From Thiomicrorhabdus sp. Kp2 (lineage in GTDB: Bacteria; Pseudomonadota; Gammaproteobacteria; Thiomicrospirales; Thiomicrospiraceae), in NCBI RefSeq assembly GCF_000478585.1, contig NZ_ARWI01000001.1, forward strand, positions 1,178,001 to 1,242,000: a stretch of 64,000 nt of DNA. The letters run 5' to 3'. Below are positions 34,308-42,299 of the stretch, one piece after another; the first letter of the stretch is position 1, and the number at the start of each line of letters is the position of its first letter. The position numbers were made by a program, and so were the translations under genes. The notes under the pieces are model-generated. The model made no database searches and was not told where the DNA came from. It saw nothing but the letters and a program-made list of their open reading frames with translations.

Positions 34308-36500
34308 ATGCAACATCCAACTGACGATAAACCAATCATTCCAGAAAACAATTCAAGTGAAAATGCACAGTCTTCTCACACAGAGTTGAACAGCCCTTTG
34401 CTAGAATGCCTGGTTATCTACACAAAGCTGAATCGTCAACCTTATTCTAAAGCATCCCTCATTGCTGGCTTACCTATTGATTCGAACAACATTACGCCTG
34501 AAATTTTTAAACGTGCTGCTGAAAGAGCAAACCTTCAAGCGACCTTTAAAGAACGTAAACTAGAAGATATTTCAAGCCTGGTACTGCCCTGCATATTGAC
34601 GCTTTCAAACAACCAGGCCTGCATACTCGACAGCATTGATTTTGAAAAAAACACAGCAACTGTAATCTTACCTGACGCACCTGAAGGCACAAAAACTATT
34701 TCTCTTGAAGCACTTAATCAAGATTATCTCGGTTTTGCTATCTACCTCACCACTAAATCGCTCCATGAACAAAAAACCGAAAACCTAATGGGCTTTCAAG
34801 AAGGCCATTGGTTTTGGGGAACCTTATGGGCTTCTAAATCCATTTATCGAGATGTATTAGTTGCATCCATTGTTATTAATCTATTTGTATTAGCCAACCC
34901 ACTGTTTGTCATGAATGTTTATGACCGAATTGTGCCTAATAATGCGGTCGAATCTCTTTGGGTTTTAGCGATTGGTGTCAGTGTTGTCTATATGTTCGAC
35001 ATTATTCTCAAATATTTACGTTCCTACTTTTTAGAGATTGCAGGCAAAAAAAGTGACGTGATTATGTCTGGTAAGATTTTTGAACAGACGCTTGGCTTAA
35101 CCATGTCAAACCGCGGCGGTTCAATTGGGGTTTTTGCCAACCAACTTAAAGAGTTTGACAGTATCCGTAGTTTTTTCACTTCAGGAACCGTTGCAACGAT
35201 TGTTGACCTGCCTTTTACCATTATCTTTTTATTAGTGATTTTTTACATCGCAGGTAGCATTGTTCTCATTCCAATTTTAATAATCATTTTTATCCTTCTA
35301 TATAGTTTTCTACTAAAAGGCCCCGTAAAACGTGCTATCGAGGCAACTTATGAAGCTAGCAGTCAAAAAAATGCCGTTTTAATCGAAACCCTGACCGCTA
35401 TGGAAACCATCAAATCCCTAGGTGTTGAAGCTCGTGCACAGTGGCGCTGGGAACAGGCCATTGGTGAAATTGCTAAGGCGAGTTTAAAATCTAAAATGTT
35501 GCAAAGCTCACTGGGAAGAATGACTGGATTTATGCAGCAAATGAGTACAGTGATTATCGTACTGGCAGGTGTTTACATTATTCAAGAAGGTGATTTAACC
35601 ATGGGTGGTTTAATCGCTACCGTCATGCTTAGTCAGCGCGCCATAGGTCCAATGGGACAATTTGCCAACCTAATTACCAGTTATGAACAGACCAAAACCG
35701 CCTTGAATTCGTTAAATGAGATTATGGCTAAAGAAGTTGAGCGCCCATTGCATAAACGCTTTATTCAGCACCCTGTTTTTGAAGGTCGTATTGAATTTAA
35801 CAATGTCACCTTTACCTACCCAGATGAAACTAAACCTGCATTAAATAGAGTCAGTTTTGTAATTGAACCTGGTGAGAAAGTCGGCATTATCGGCCGAATT
35901 GGTTCAGGAAAATCTACAATTGAAAAGCTCATTTTAGGCTTTTATCAAGTCGATGATGGCTCAATACTATTAGATGGCATTGATATCACTCAACTTGATC
36001 CTGCAGAAGTTCGCCGCAACATAAACTATGTACCGCAAGACGTAACACTTTTCAGTGGAGATGTCAGAGACAATATCTCTTATCGTGCTCCTTATGTAGA
36101 AGACTCCACTATTATCCGTGCTGCACGTCTTGCGGGCGTTGATGACTTTATCAAACGTCACCCTTCGGGCTACAGTTTAAAAGTAAATGAGGGTGGAAGC
36201 TCGCTTTCTGGTGGCCAGCGCCAAAGTATTGGTGTAGCCAGAGCCTTGCTCCTAGAAGCCCCTATTTATCTCTTTGATGAGCCAACTAATGCGATGGATG
36301 CTAAAACCGAACAGCTAATGATTAACCGCCTACTGAAAGGAACCCTCAACAGCACAACCATAGTTGTTACCCATAAAATGAGTTTACTCCAGCTTACTGA
36401 CAGATTAATGGTTATGGAAAATGGTAAGTTAATAGCGGATGGAGCAAAACAGACTGTTTTAGAAGCCCTGAAAACAGGCAAAATAAATAAGACTACATAA
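34308..36500 (+). CDS. lapB: Type I secretion ABC transporter, LapB-like
   Basis: 730 residues. An N-terminal C39-like domain (about 20-155) lacks the catalytic Cys of peptidase members, as in exporters of giant repeat adhesins. Six-helix membrane domain (about 185-460), then the ATPase domain with Walker A GRIGSGKST (about 529-537), signature LSGGQRQSIGV (about 626-636) and Walker B IYLFDEPTNAMD (about 647-658). With the adaptor and TolC-type channel that follow it would form a one-step exporter, most likely for a LapA-type adhesin, consistent with lapG and lapD upstream. The adhesin gene itself is not in the window. The HlyD-type gene starts 3 bp after the stop. A 10-base palindrome copy lies at 34612. 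Confidence 0.9.
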   Translation: MQHPTDDKPIIPENNSSENAQSSHTELNSPLLECLVIYTKLNRQPYSKASLIAGLPIDSNNITPEIFKRAAERANLQATFKERKLEDISSLVLPCILTLSNNQACILDSIDFEKNTATVILPDAPEGTKTISLEALNQDYLGFAIYLTTKSLHEQKTENLMGFQEGHWFWGTLWASKSIYRDVLVASIVINLFVLANPLFVMNVYDRIVPNNAVESLWVLAIGVSVVYMFDIILKYLRSYFLEIAGKKSDVIMSGKIFEQTLGLTMSNRGGSIGVFANQLKEFDSIRSFFTSGTVATIVDLPFTIIFLLVIFYIAGSIVLIPILIIIFILLYSFLLKGPVKRAIEATYEASSQKNAVLIETLTAMETIKSLGVEARAQWRWEQAIGEIAKASLKSKMLQSSLGRMTGFMQQMSTVIIVLAGVYIIQEGDLTMGGLIATVMLSQRAIGPMGQFANLITSYEQTKTALNSLNEIMAKEVERPLHKRFIQHPVFEGRIEFNNVTFTYPDETKPALNRVSFVIEPGEKVGIIGRIGSGKSTIEKLILGFYQVDDGSILLDGIDITQLDPAEVRRNINYVPQDVTLFSGDVRDNISYRAPYVEDSTIIRAARLAGVDDFIKRHPSGYSLKVNEGGSSLSGGQRQSIGVARALLLEAPIYLFDEPTNAMDAKTEQLMINRLLKGTLNSTTIVVTHKMSLLQLTDRLMVMENGKLIADGAKQTVLEALKTGKINKTT

Positions 36501-36503
36501 ACC

Positions 36504-37892
36504 ATGACTGAGCAGATTCAAGAACAAAAACCAGTAGAGCAAGCTAAGCAAAATAAGCCTCGCAAAACCCATATTGCAGAACAAGACATTGCTTACATGT
36601 CTAGTCTAAGCCAGGCTGCACTGGAAAAACCAACGGTAAAGTCTCAAATGGTGGTTTGGGTCATCCTATTAGTGTTTATTTGGCTCATCGTTTGGGCTAA
36701 CTATGCTGAACTGGACAAAATTGTCCGTGGCGAAGGTAAAGTTGTACCGTCCTCTCAAATTCAAATCATTCAAAACCTAGAAGGTGGTATTGTTGAAGAG
36801 CTCTTTATTCATTCTGGCGATAAAGTCAAAAAAGGGCAAATCCTTATAAAACTAGACAATACTCAGTTTGCAAGTTCGTATGGTGAAAGCGAGCTGAAAG
36901 AAGCTGAATTAACAGCAAAGGCACAACGTTTAGCCGCAGAAGCCTTTAACAAACCTTTTATTGTATCCAAAGTACCCTCTACCGATTTAGAGATACAAAA
37001 GCTCTATGACCGTGAGTTTTATTTGTACGAAGCAAGGCAAAAACAAGTAGAAACCACAGACAATATTCTGGTTGAACAGATTGAACAAAAAAAGCTTGAA
37101 TTACAAGATGCTTATAGCCAACAAAAGCAGCTCACACGCTCACTTAACTTATTAAAAAAAGAAGTGAGTTTTATGAAACCCCTTGTTAAACAGGGGATCG
37201 CATCTCAAGTCGATTTACTTAAACTTGAACGAGAGGAAAATGATGCGCTTTCTAAGTTGAAAGGCGTTGAGTTCTCAATCCCAAGGCTAAAGTCTGCTAT
37301 TTCAGAGGCTCGTTCTAAGCGAGAGGATGCCAAAGAAACTTTTGCCAATGATGCACATGAACAAATGAACCAAGTTCTTGCCGAAAAGGAACAATTAATC
37401 AAGTCTAAAGCCGCTTTACAAGACCGAGTAGACAGAACAGACATTAAGTCACCTGTAAATGGAACGGTAAAGCAGATGTTTGTTAACACCATTGGCGGTG
37501 TCGTGCAGCCAGGCAGTGATATTGTAGAAATCGTTCCTGAAGATGATTCATTAGTTTTAGAAACCAAAATCTTACCTGCAGATATCGGCTTTATTTATGA
37601 AGGACTGAAAGCCAAAATTAAATTTACCGCCTATGACTTTGCTATTTATGGCGGTTTAGACGGTACAGTTACACGTATATCAGCCGATACCATTACTGAT
37701 GAAGAAGGCAATAGTTTTTATATTGCGAGAATCAAAACCGATAGAAATCACCTAGGCACTAAAAAAGAGCCACTCTTTTTGCTACCAGGGATGACCGCGA
37801 GTGTTGATATTATTGTAGGCAAACATACTGTATTAGATTACATTTTAAAACCAATTATTAAAGCAAAAGACACCGCTTTACGTGAATCTTAA
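36504..37892 (+). CDS. lapC: HlyD-family type I secretion periplasmic adaptor, LapC-like
   Basis: 462 residues. A short cytoplasmic N-terminus, a single TM helix (about 48-66) and a periplasmic body. The body shows an N-terminal biotinyl-lipoyl-like half (GEGKVVPSSQIQIIQNLEGGIVEEL), a long coiled coil (about 130-300, rich in Glu, Lys, Gln) and the second lipoyl half with beta-barrel (about 310-440, with VNTIGGVVQPGSDIVEIVPED). The adaptor links the ABC transporter to the outer-membrane channel. It follows lapB by 3 bp and is followed 89 bp later by a LuxR-type gene, so the secretion cluster is one unit or nearly so. It is complete at the usual family length. Confidence 0.92.
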   Translation: MTEQIQEQKPVEQAKQNKPRKTHIAEQDIAYMSSLSQAALEKPTVKSQMVVWVILLVFIWLIVWANYAELDKIVRGEGKVVPSSQIQIIQNLEGGIVEELFIHSGDKVKKGQILIKLDNTQFASSYGESELKEAELTAKAQRLAAEAFNKPFIVSKVPSTDLEIQKLYDREFYLYEARQKQVETTDNILVEQIEQKKLELQDAYSQQKQLTRSLNLLKKEVSFMKPLVKQGIASQVDLLKLEREENDALSKLKGVEFSIPRLKSAISEARSKREDAKETFANDAHEQMNQVLAEKEQLIKSKAALQDRVDRTDIKSPVNGTVKQMFVNTIGGVVQPGSDIVEIVPEDDSLVLETKILPADIGFIYEGLKAKIKFTAYDFAIYGGLDGTVTRISADTITDEEGNSFYIARIKTDRNHLGTKKEPLFLLPGMTASVDIIVGKHTVLDYILKPIIKAKDTALRES

Positions 37893-37981
37893 AAACTTAA
37901 AACGCCCAAATTATTATGCTTCAAAATACGTATAATTACTGGATATATAAAAACTAAAAAACCAAAGGGTTTTAAAAAATA

Positions 37982-38578
37982 ATGAAATACCCCTTATTAT
38001 TTGTGCAAGATCCAAATGCCTTAAAAAACTGGTTAAGTGCTTGCGGAACAGATTCAAAGGTCTTGTATGACCTTATGAATTTATCTAATCGTTTTGATTC
38101 GAGCTCGCACATACTTTTAGTACAAATTTCAGATAGTTCAACGATTGATCAGATTATTGAACTTGCAAAAGAATTTGACGTTATTAGCTTTACGAATCAG
38201 CCAAATGATTTAGAAGGTGTAAAACTGTTTCAAAATGGTATTAAAGGCTATGTTAATACCTACGCCACAGTTGAGCGCATTCAGCAGGTTCTCGCAACCA
38301 TCAATGCAGGAAGCATTTGGCTAGGGCAAAGCGTTATGCAAGCCATGATTGGTGCAATCACAGACAGTCATCAAACAACAGAAGCTTGGAAAGAACTTTT
38401 GACAGACAGAGAGCTTCAAACAACTTCGCTGGTTTTGGAAAATAAAACCAATAAAGAAATTGCCAATGAACTTGACATTACCGAGAGAACCGTTAAAGCG
38501 CATCTCCATAATGTTTTTGAAAAACTTGATGTCACTGATAGACTTGCGCTAGTATTAAAAATTAAAAATTGGCAATAA
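37982..38578 (+). CDS. LuxR-family response-regulator-like transcription factor
   Basis: 198 residues. The C-terminal LuxR-type helix-turn-helix (about 135-195) is clear: LTDRELQTTSLVLENKTNKEIANELDI, then TERTVKAHLHNVFEKL as recognition helix. The N-terminal part resembles a receiver fold (about 1-120), but the Asp pair near its start and the phospho-acceptor Asp are not in place, so it is probably a pseudo-receiver regulated by other means. It sits inside the secretion operon between the adaptor and the outer-membrane channel, which suggests that it controls adhesin or biofilm gene expression. Target sites are unknown; the inverted repeat at 34096 is one candidate. Confidence 0.85.
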   Translation: MKYPLLFVQDPNALKNWLSACGTDSKVLYDLMNLSNRFDSSSHILLVQISDSSTIDQIIELAKEFDVISFTNQPNDLEGVKLFQNGIKGYVNTYATVERIQQVLATINAGSIWLGQSVMQAMIGAITDSHQTTEAWKELLTDRELQTTSLVLENKTNKEIANELDITERTVKAHLHNVFEKLDVTDRLALVLKIKNWQ

Positions 38579-38626
38579 ATACAACAAATTAGAACATACT
38601 AATACAATTTACTGACTGGAAACATT

Positions 38627-39961
38627 ATGACAAACCCTCGCTTACAGAAAAAAATAATAACCACTTTAGTTTCGGCTACGTTACTGCAAGTAAGTTTTAT
38701 TGCTCCAAGTTATTCGATGGAGCTTGTACCAACCATTGAAGATGCCATTATTCATAATCCAGAGTTTAGAGAGCAGATCAAGATTCATCAAGGCGCTTCA
38801 GCCGAACTAGAGGGTGCTGAAGGAAGTTGGTACCCTAAAATTGATATTGCTGCAGGCATAGGTCTTGAGGAAACTAATGATGAAGGTGTAGACTCAACAA
38901 GTTTGACTCGAAAAGAAACCTCTATTCGCTTAACAGAAAACCTATTTGAAGGCTTTAAAACTGAAAATGAAATTGACCGCACACAAGCCGCCATGGATGC
39001 TGCGGGATACAGTGCTCAAGCCAAAGCCAGTCAAATTGCTTTAGATATGGCACAAGCCTATATCAACCTCCTTAAAGAGCAAGAGCTACTTCGATTAGAG
39101 GCTGACAATAAAAAGACACATGAACGTATTCTCGATCAGATCATGCAACGTAGTGAAGCTGGAATTGGTAACCAAGTAGAGGTTGACCAGGCAAAAGCAC
39201 GTCTCGCTCTTGCCAGTTCTAATTATCTAGCTGCGCACAACAATTACAATGATTCATTAAGTCGTTTTCAACGTGTTTTAGGGCGCATGCCTGACAATGA
39301 CTTACTTAAACCAGAGTTTGAATTCCAATTTCCAGAGACCTTGTCAGAAGCCATCGATATTGCGCTGATTAACCATCCTACATTACGCTCTGCCAATGCT
39401 GATATTGCGGAAGCTCAAGCGCAACATAGAAGTGCCAAAAGCGCCTATTATCCTACCGTTAATCTAGAAATAGAGAAAACGTTTGATGAAAACATTAACG
39501 GTCTTGAGCGTAAAGATGAAAACTTTCAAGCCATGCTACGTTTAAGATATAACCTTTACAATGGTGGTAAAGACGCGGCTAACCGAGACAGAACCGCAGC
39601 GGGTGTACAGCAAGCCGCAGAAATCCGTAACAATGCACGTCGCCAAACTATTGAAAATTTACGCTACGCTTGGGATGCTAAACAGTACGTTGGTCAACAA
39701 CTGGTATACATTAAAGAACATATTAAATTAACCTATGAAACGCTTGAGGGATACCGCAAACAGTTTAGTTTAGGGCGTCGTTCACTACTTGACTTACTGA
39801 ACACAGAAGATGAATACAATAGCGCCTTACGTACATTAGTGACCAGTGAAAGTGAATATGTCATTGCTGAGTTCCGCATTTTAAACGGTATGGGAAAATT
39901 GATAGACGCACTTCAAGTTAACGTAAATTATGCTCAGGTCGACAACGATTATTCAAATTAA
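38627..39961 (+). CDS. lapE: TolC-family outer-membrane channel, LapE-like
   Basis: 444 residues. A signal peptide (about 1-30) is followed by two similar halves of the TolC fold (about 38-225 and 245-435). Each half contains long helical segments rich in Gln, Ala and Glu, such as DMAQAYINLLKEQELLRLEADNKK split over residues 139-162. It forms the outer-membrane duct that accepts substrate from the ABC transporter and adaptor encoded upstream. The spacing of 48 bp to the LuxR-type gene suggests one operon. A bidirectional terminator follows. The annotation as LapE rests on operon context rather than on unique residues. Confidence 0.9.
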   Translation: MTNPRLQKKIITTLVSATLLQVSFIAPSYSMELVPTIEDAIIHNPEFREQIKIHQGASAELEGAEGSWYPKIDIAAGIGLEETNDEGVDSTSLTRKETSIRLTENLFEGFKTENEIDRTQAAMDAAGYSAQAKASQIALDMAQAYINLLKEQELLRLEADNKKTHERILDQIMQRSEAGIGNQVEVDQAKARLALASSNYLAAHNNYNDSLSRFQRVLGRMPDNDLLKPEFEFQFPETLSEAIDIALINHPTLRSANADIAEAQAQHRSAKSAYYPTVNLEIEKTFDENINGLERKDENFQAMLRLRYNLYNGGKDAANRDRTAAGVQQAAEIRNNARRQTIENLRYAWDAKQYVGQQLVYIKEHIKLTYETLEGYRKQFSLGRRSLLDLLNTEDEYNSALRTLVTSESEYVIAEFRILNGMGKLIDALQVNVNYAQVDNDYSN

Positions 39962-40005
39962 TAATCTTTATATTTGAGTTAAGAGTTAATAAATAACACT
40001 TAAAG

Positions 40006-40037
40006 AAAAAACCAGGCTCTAAGACCTGGTTTTTTTA
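40006..40037. terminator. Bidirectional intrinsic terminator
   Basis: AAAAACCAGG (40007-40016) pairs with CCTGGTTTTT (40025-40034) across an 8-base loop. The A-run on the left and T-run on the right allow termination of both the lapE-like gene and the convergent TauE/SafE-like gene. The stem contains the outer ACCAGG and CCTGGT arms of the palindrome family. Confidence 0.85.
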
Positions 40038-40064
40038 TCTTTGCCAAAAGCCAATATATAGCAA

Positions 40065-40751
40065 TCAAACCGAAACACTGTATGCTAAATAAAGTTGCCA
40101 AACTCCCATAGACATAACACTAAAACCTGCGATGCGTTTCACCCATACCATTCTTGATAACCGTGTAAAGTAAAAAGCAAAAACCCCCATTAACAATAAA
40201 TTAGGTAAGGTGCCTAAGCCAAAAGCAAGCATCACAGCTGCTCCACTAAGCGCCCCCCCTGCTGTCATCGCCATAATAAGCATGCTATACACTAATCCAC
40301 AAGGCAACCAACCCCAAATTAAGCCATATAACCAGGCCTGGTGATAATGTTTAACTGGTGTCATTTTTTTTGCATATGGTGCTAAACGTAACCAAAGGCT
40401 TTGTCCTACTTTTTCAATTTTAGCTACCCCAAACCACCAGCCGCCTAAATACAAACCCAGTGCAATCATAAATAGCCCCGCTACAACTTGTAACAACTGT
40501 TGTGCAGGTAAAAATGTAGCCAGCGAACCTAAACCCGCTCCCAGTGCTCCAAATATCGCTCCAATAATCATATAACTCGATATACGACCAATATTATAAA
40601 GAAGCTGGTATGGCATCATTTTCAGCCAACTGGTTTGCACTCGACTTTCAAGACTAAAGGTTAAACCGCCAACAACGCCACCACACATCCCCAAGCAGTG
40701 AACACCGCCTAACAAACCAACAATGAGTGCCGTAATGTAAATAGAATCCAT
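40065..40751 (-). CDS. TauE/SafE-like (UreH_2) membrane protein
   Basis: 228 residues with six or so hydrophobic segments and the conserved N-terminal metal-site pattern LLGGVHCLGMCGGVVGGL (about 12-29), whose HCxxMCG motif is typical of the UreH_2/TauE-SafE-like proteins. These are thought to transport metal ions or act in cytochrome oxidase maturation. A Trp- and Gly-rich central segment GLIWGWLPCGLVYSML (about 143-158) has a second Cys. The start codon overlaps the comM stop (TAATG), so it was translated with comM. A full palindrome copy is in the gene, and it is separated from lapE by the bidirectional terminator. Confidence 0.85.
   Translation of the reverse strand: MDSIYITALIVGLLGGVHCLGMCGGVVGGLTFSLESRVQTSWLKMMPYQLLYNIGRISSYMIIGAIFGALGAGLGSLATFLPAQQLLQVVAGLFMIALGLYLGGWWFGVAKIEKVGQSLWLRLAPYAKKMTPVKHYHQAWLYGLIWGWLPCGLVYSMLIMAMTAGGALSGAAVMLAFGLGTLPNLLLMGVFAFYFTRLSRMVWVKRIAGFSVMSMGVWQLYLAYSVSV
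40331..40342. repeat. ACCAGGCCTGGT palindrome, full copy
   Basis: Copy inside the TauE/SafE-like gene, encoding Gln-Ala-Trp on the minus strand. It is the last full copy before the transposon junction. Confidence 0.9.
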
Positions 40752-41424
40752 TACTTGAAAACCCTTGAATTACTCCGATAACTTAACGCTTCAGCAACGT
40801 GCTCCATCTGCACAGAGGTTGAGTTTTGCATATCTGCAATGGTACGTGCTAAACGTAACACACGGTGATAACCACGTGCTGACAACCCCAATCCATTAAC
40901 CGCCTTTTCAATAAACAACGCAACGTGTTCATCTAGTTGTGCATAGTCATTCAATTGATTGGGAGTCAACTGTGAATTAAAGCAACCTTGCCTTTCTAAT
41001 TGTAACTGTCTAACAAGTGTGACTCGCTGTCTTACTTCTGAGCTGCGCTCTTCGTCATTGGGCCTGGTATGATTTTGCAAATCCGCAATATCCACTGCTG
41101 GAACCTCTATATGAAGGTCAATACGATCCAATAAAGGACCTGATAACTTTTTTTGGTAGCGGATGATTTGATCAGGTGTATCTTTACACCTTCCTAAAGG
41201 GTCATCTGGAAAAAAACCACTGGGAGAAGGATTCATGGCGGTAATCAACAAACTGTTCGCTGGATAACTAACATGCTGATTAACCCTAGAGATATTGACA
41301 CATTTGGTTTCTAAAGGCTCTCGTAGTGCTTCTAATACAGTACGATTAAACTCTGGCAGCTCATCCAAAAACAAAACTCCGTTATGCGCAAGGGATAAAG
41401 CACCAGGTTTTGGCGTTGAGCCAC
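40751..41424 (-). pseudogene. comM: ComM (YifB) AAA+ protein, 3' fragment, disrupted by a Tn7-like element
   Basis: The C-terminal about 224 residues of the Mg-chelatase-like ATPase ComM. Visible parts are PKPGALSLAHNGVLFLDELPEF (Walker B region, split at the L), the sensor segment ITAMNPSPSGFFP, SGPLLDRIDLHIEVP with the arginine finger region, and the C-terminal GLSARGYHRVLRLARTIADM. ComM is the helicase that drives branch migration during natural transformation. Upstream of the TPKPG segment the frame runs into unrelated residues at 41425, exactly where ComM proteins have their Gly-rich VGGG loop. The frame stays open to 41512 by chance. The Walker A half lies beyond the right edge of the window, on the far side of the inserted element. 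Confidence 0.9.
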
Positions 41425-41563
41425 TGACATTTCCAGAAGTTAATGCTACACTTCTCGAAAAGAACAATAAGTTAAGTAGTAATTTACTAATAATTAACGC
41501 TACAAATACCATTTAATTTTGCTACAACCTTACCTTTTATTAAAAGTTTTTGCTACAACCTTA
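41425..41563 (+). repeat. Transposon left end with four TnsB-type binding-site repeats
   Basis: The hexamer GCTACA recurs at 41445, 41499, 41521 and 41552 within the first 140 bp. The last two belong to 17-bp direct copies TTTTGCTACAACCTTAC (41517-41533 and 41547-41563), 30 bp apart. Arrays of short TnsB sites with the outermost one near the terminus are the standard structure of Tn7-type ends. The exact terminus at 41425 is inferred from where comM homology stops. Confidence 0.7.
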
Positions 41564-41582
41564 CTTCTACGAGAGCTGTTAA

Positions 41583-42299
41583 TTGAAATTTTCTCACAAG
41601 AACAGAAAAATTGGCTATACATACGGTAGTTTATCAGGAGTCTATTCATTTAGAGGAGAAAAGAGCATTGCGTTTGAATCTAAACTTGAACGGGATCTTT
41701 TGTCTTTACTTGAATTTGATGATTCAATAATTGATGTTACTGAGCAACCGTTCACCATAGAATACGAAAATCAAAATGGCCGTTTAGTGACCTATACACC
41801 GGATTTCTTAATTGAATTTAAAACCCCACTTACCACTTGCTCCTACAGCACTTACCGCAAGTCTCTTTTGGTAGAAGTTAAGCCGGATGACATTCTTAAG
41901 AAAAAGTTTTTTGATTTAAAGCCCAAATTTAAAACAGGCATGCGCTTTGCAAAAGCAAATGACATGGTTTTCAAAATCTTCTCTGAGTCGAGAATACGAA
42001 CACCCAAGCTTAAAAATCTTCAAATGATTGCCCGTTACAAGCGCTACGAGTATTCCCACGATGAAGAAAGGCAAATCCTAGAGCACCTAAAAAACATTGG
42101 ACACACAAGACTTGATCACTTACTTTGTTTCTTATACGTCACAGAAGAACAGCGCTCAATTGCGCTTGGTCAAATCTGGCAATTAGTTTGGAATAAGAAA
42201 ATTGGTTGCGATTTAACTTTGCCTCTCAACTTACAAACAATTGTATGGCTAAAGATTGATGAAACTTACGAAGAAGGAGTATTCAATGACAGATTTTGA
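41583..42299 (+). CDS. tnsA: TnsA-like transposon endonuclease
   Basis: 238 residues. TnsA is the PD-(D/E)xK nuclease that cuts the 5' strands at transposon ends, turning replicative into cut-and-paste movement. The core is seen as Glu in FESKLERDLL (about 28-37), Asp in TYTPDFLIEF (about 72-81) and the EVK of LLVEVKPDD (about 95-103). The C-terminal domain (about 130-238) is the helical part that contacts TnsC. Translation begins at a TTG with GAGAG nine bases upstream; no ATG is available. It overlaps tnsB by 14 bp. In the AbaR nomenclature this gene corresponds to tniC. Confidence 0.88.
   Translation: MKFSHKNRKIGYTYGSLSGVYSFRGEKSIAFESKLERDLLSLLEFDDSIIDVTEQPFTIEYENQNGRLVTYTPDFLIEFKTPLTTCSYSTYRKSLLVEVKPDDILKKKFFDLKPKFKTGMRFAKANDMVFKIFSESRIRTPKLKNLQMIARYKRYEYSHDEERQILEHLKNIGHTRLDHLLCFLYVTEEQRSIALGQIWQLVWNKKIGCDLTLPLNLQTIVWLKIDETYEEGVFNDRF

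Noticed and set aside
41425-41512. A longer comM reading frame starting at 41512 with an unusual hydrophobic N-terminus.
   Set aside because: The first 30 residues come from the transposon end and match no ComM sequence; the frame is open by chance.
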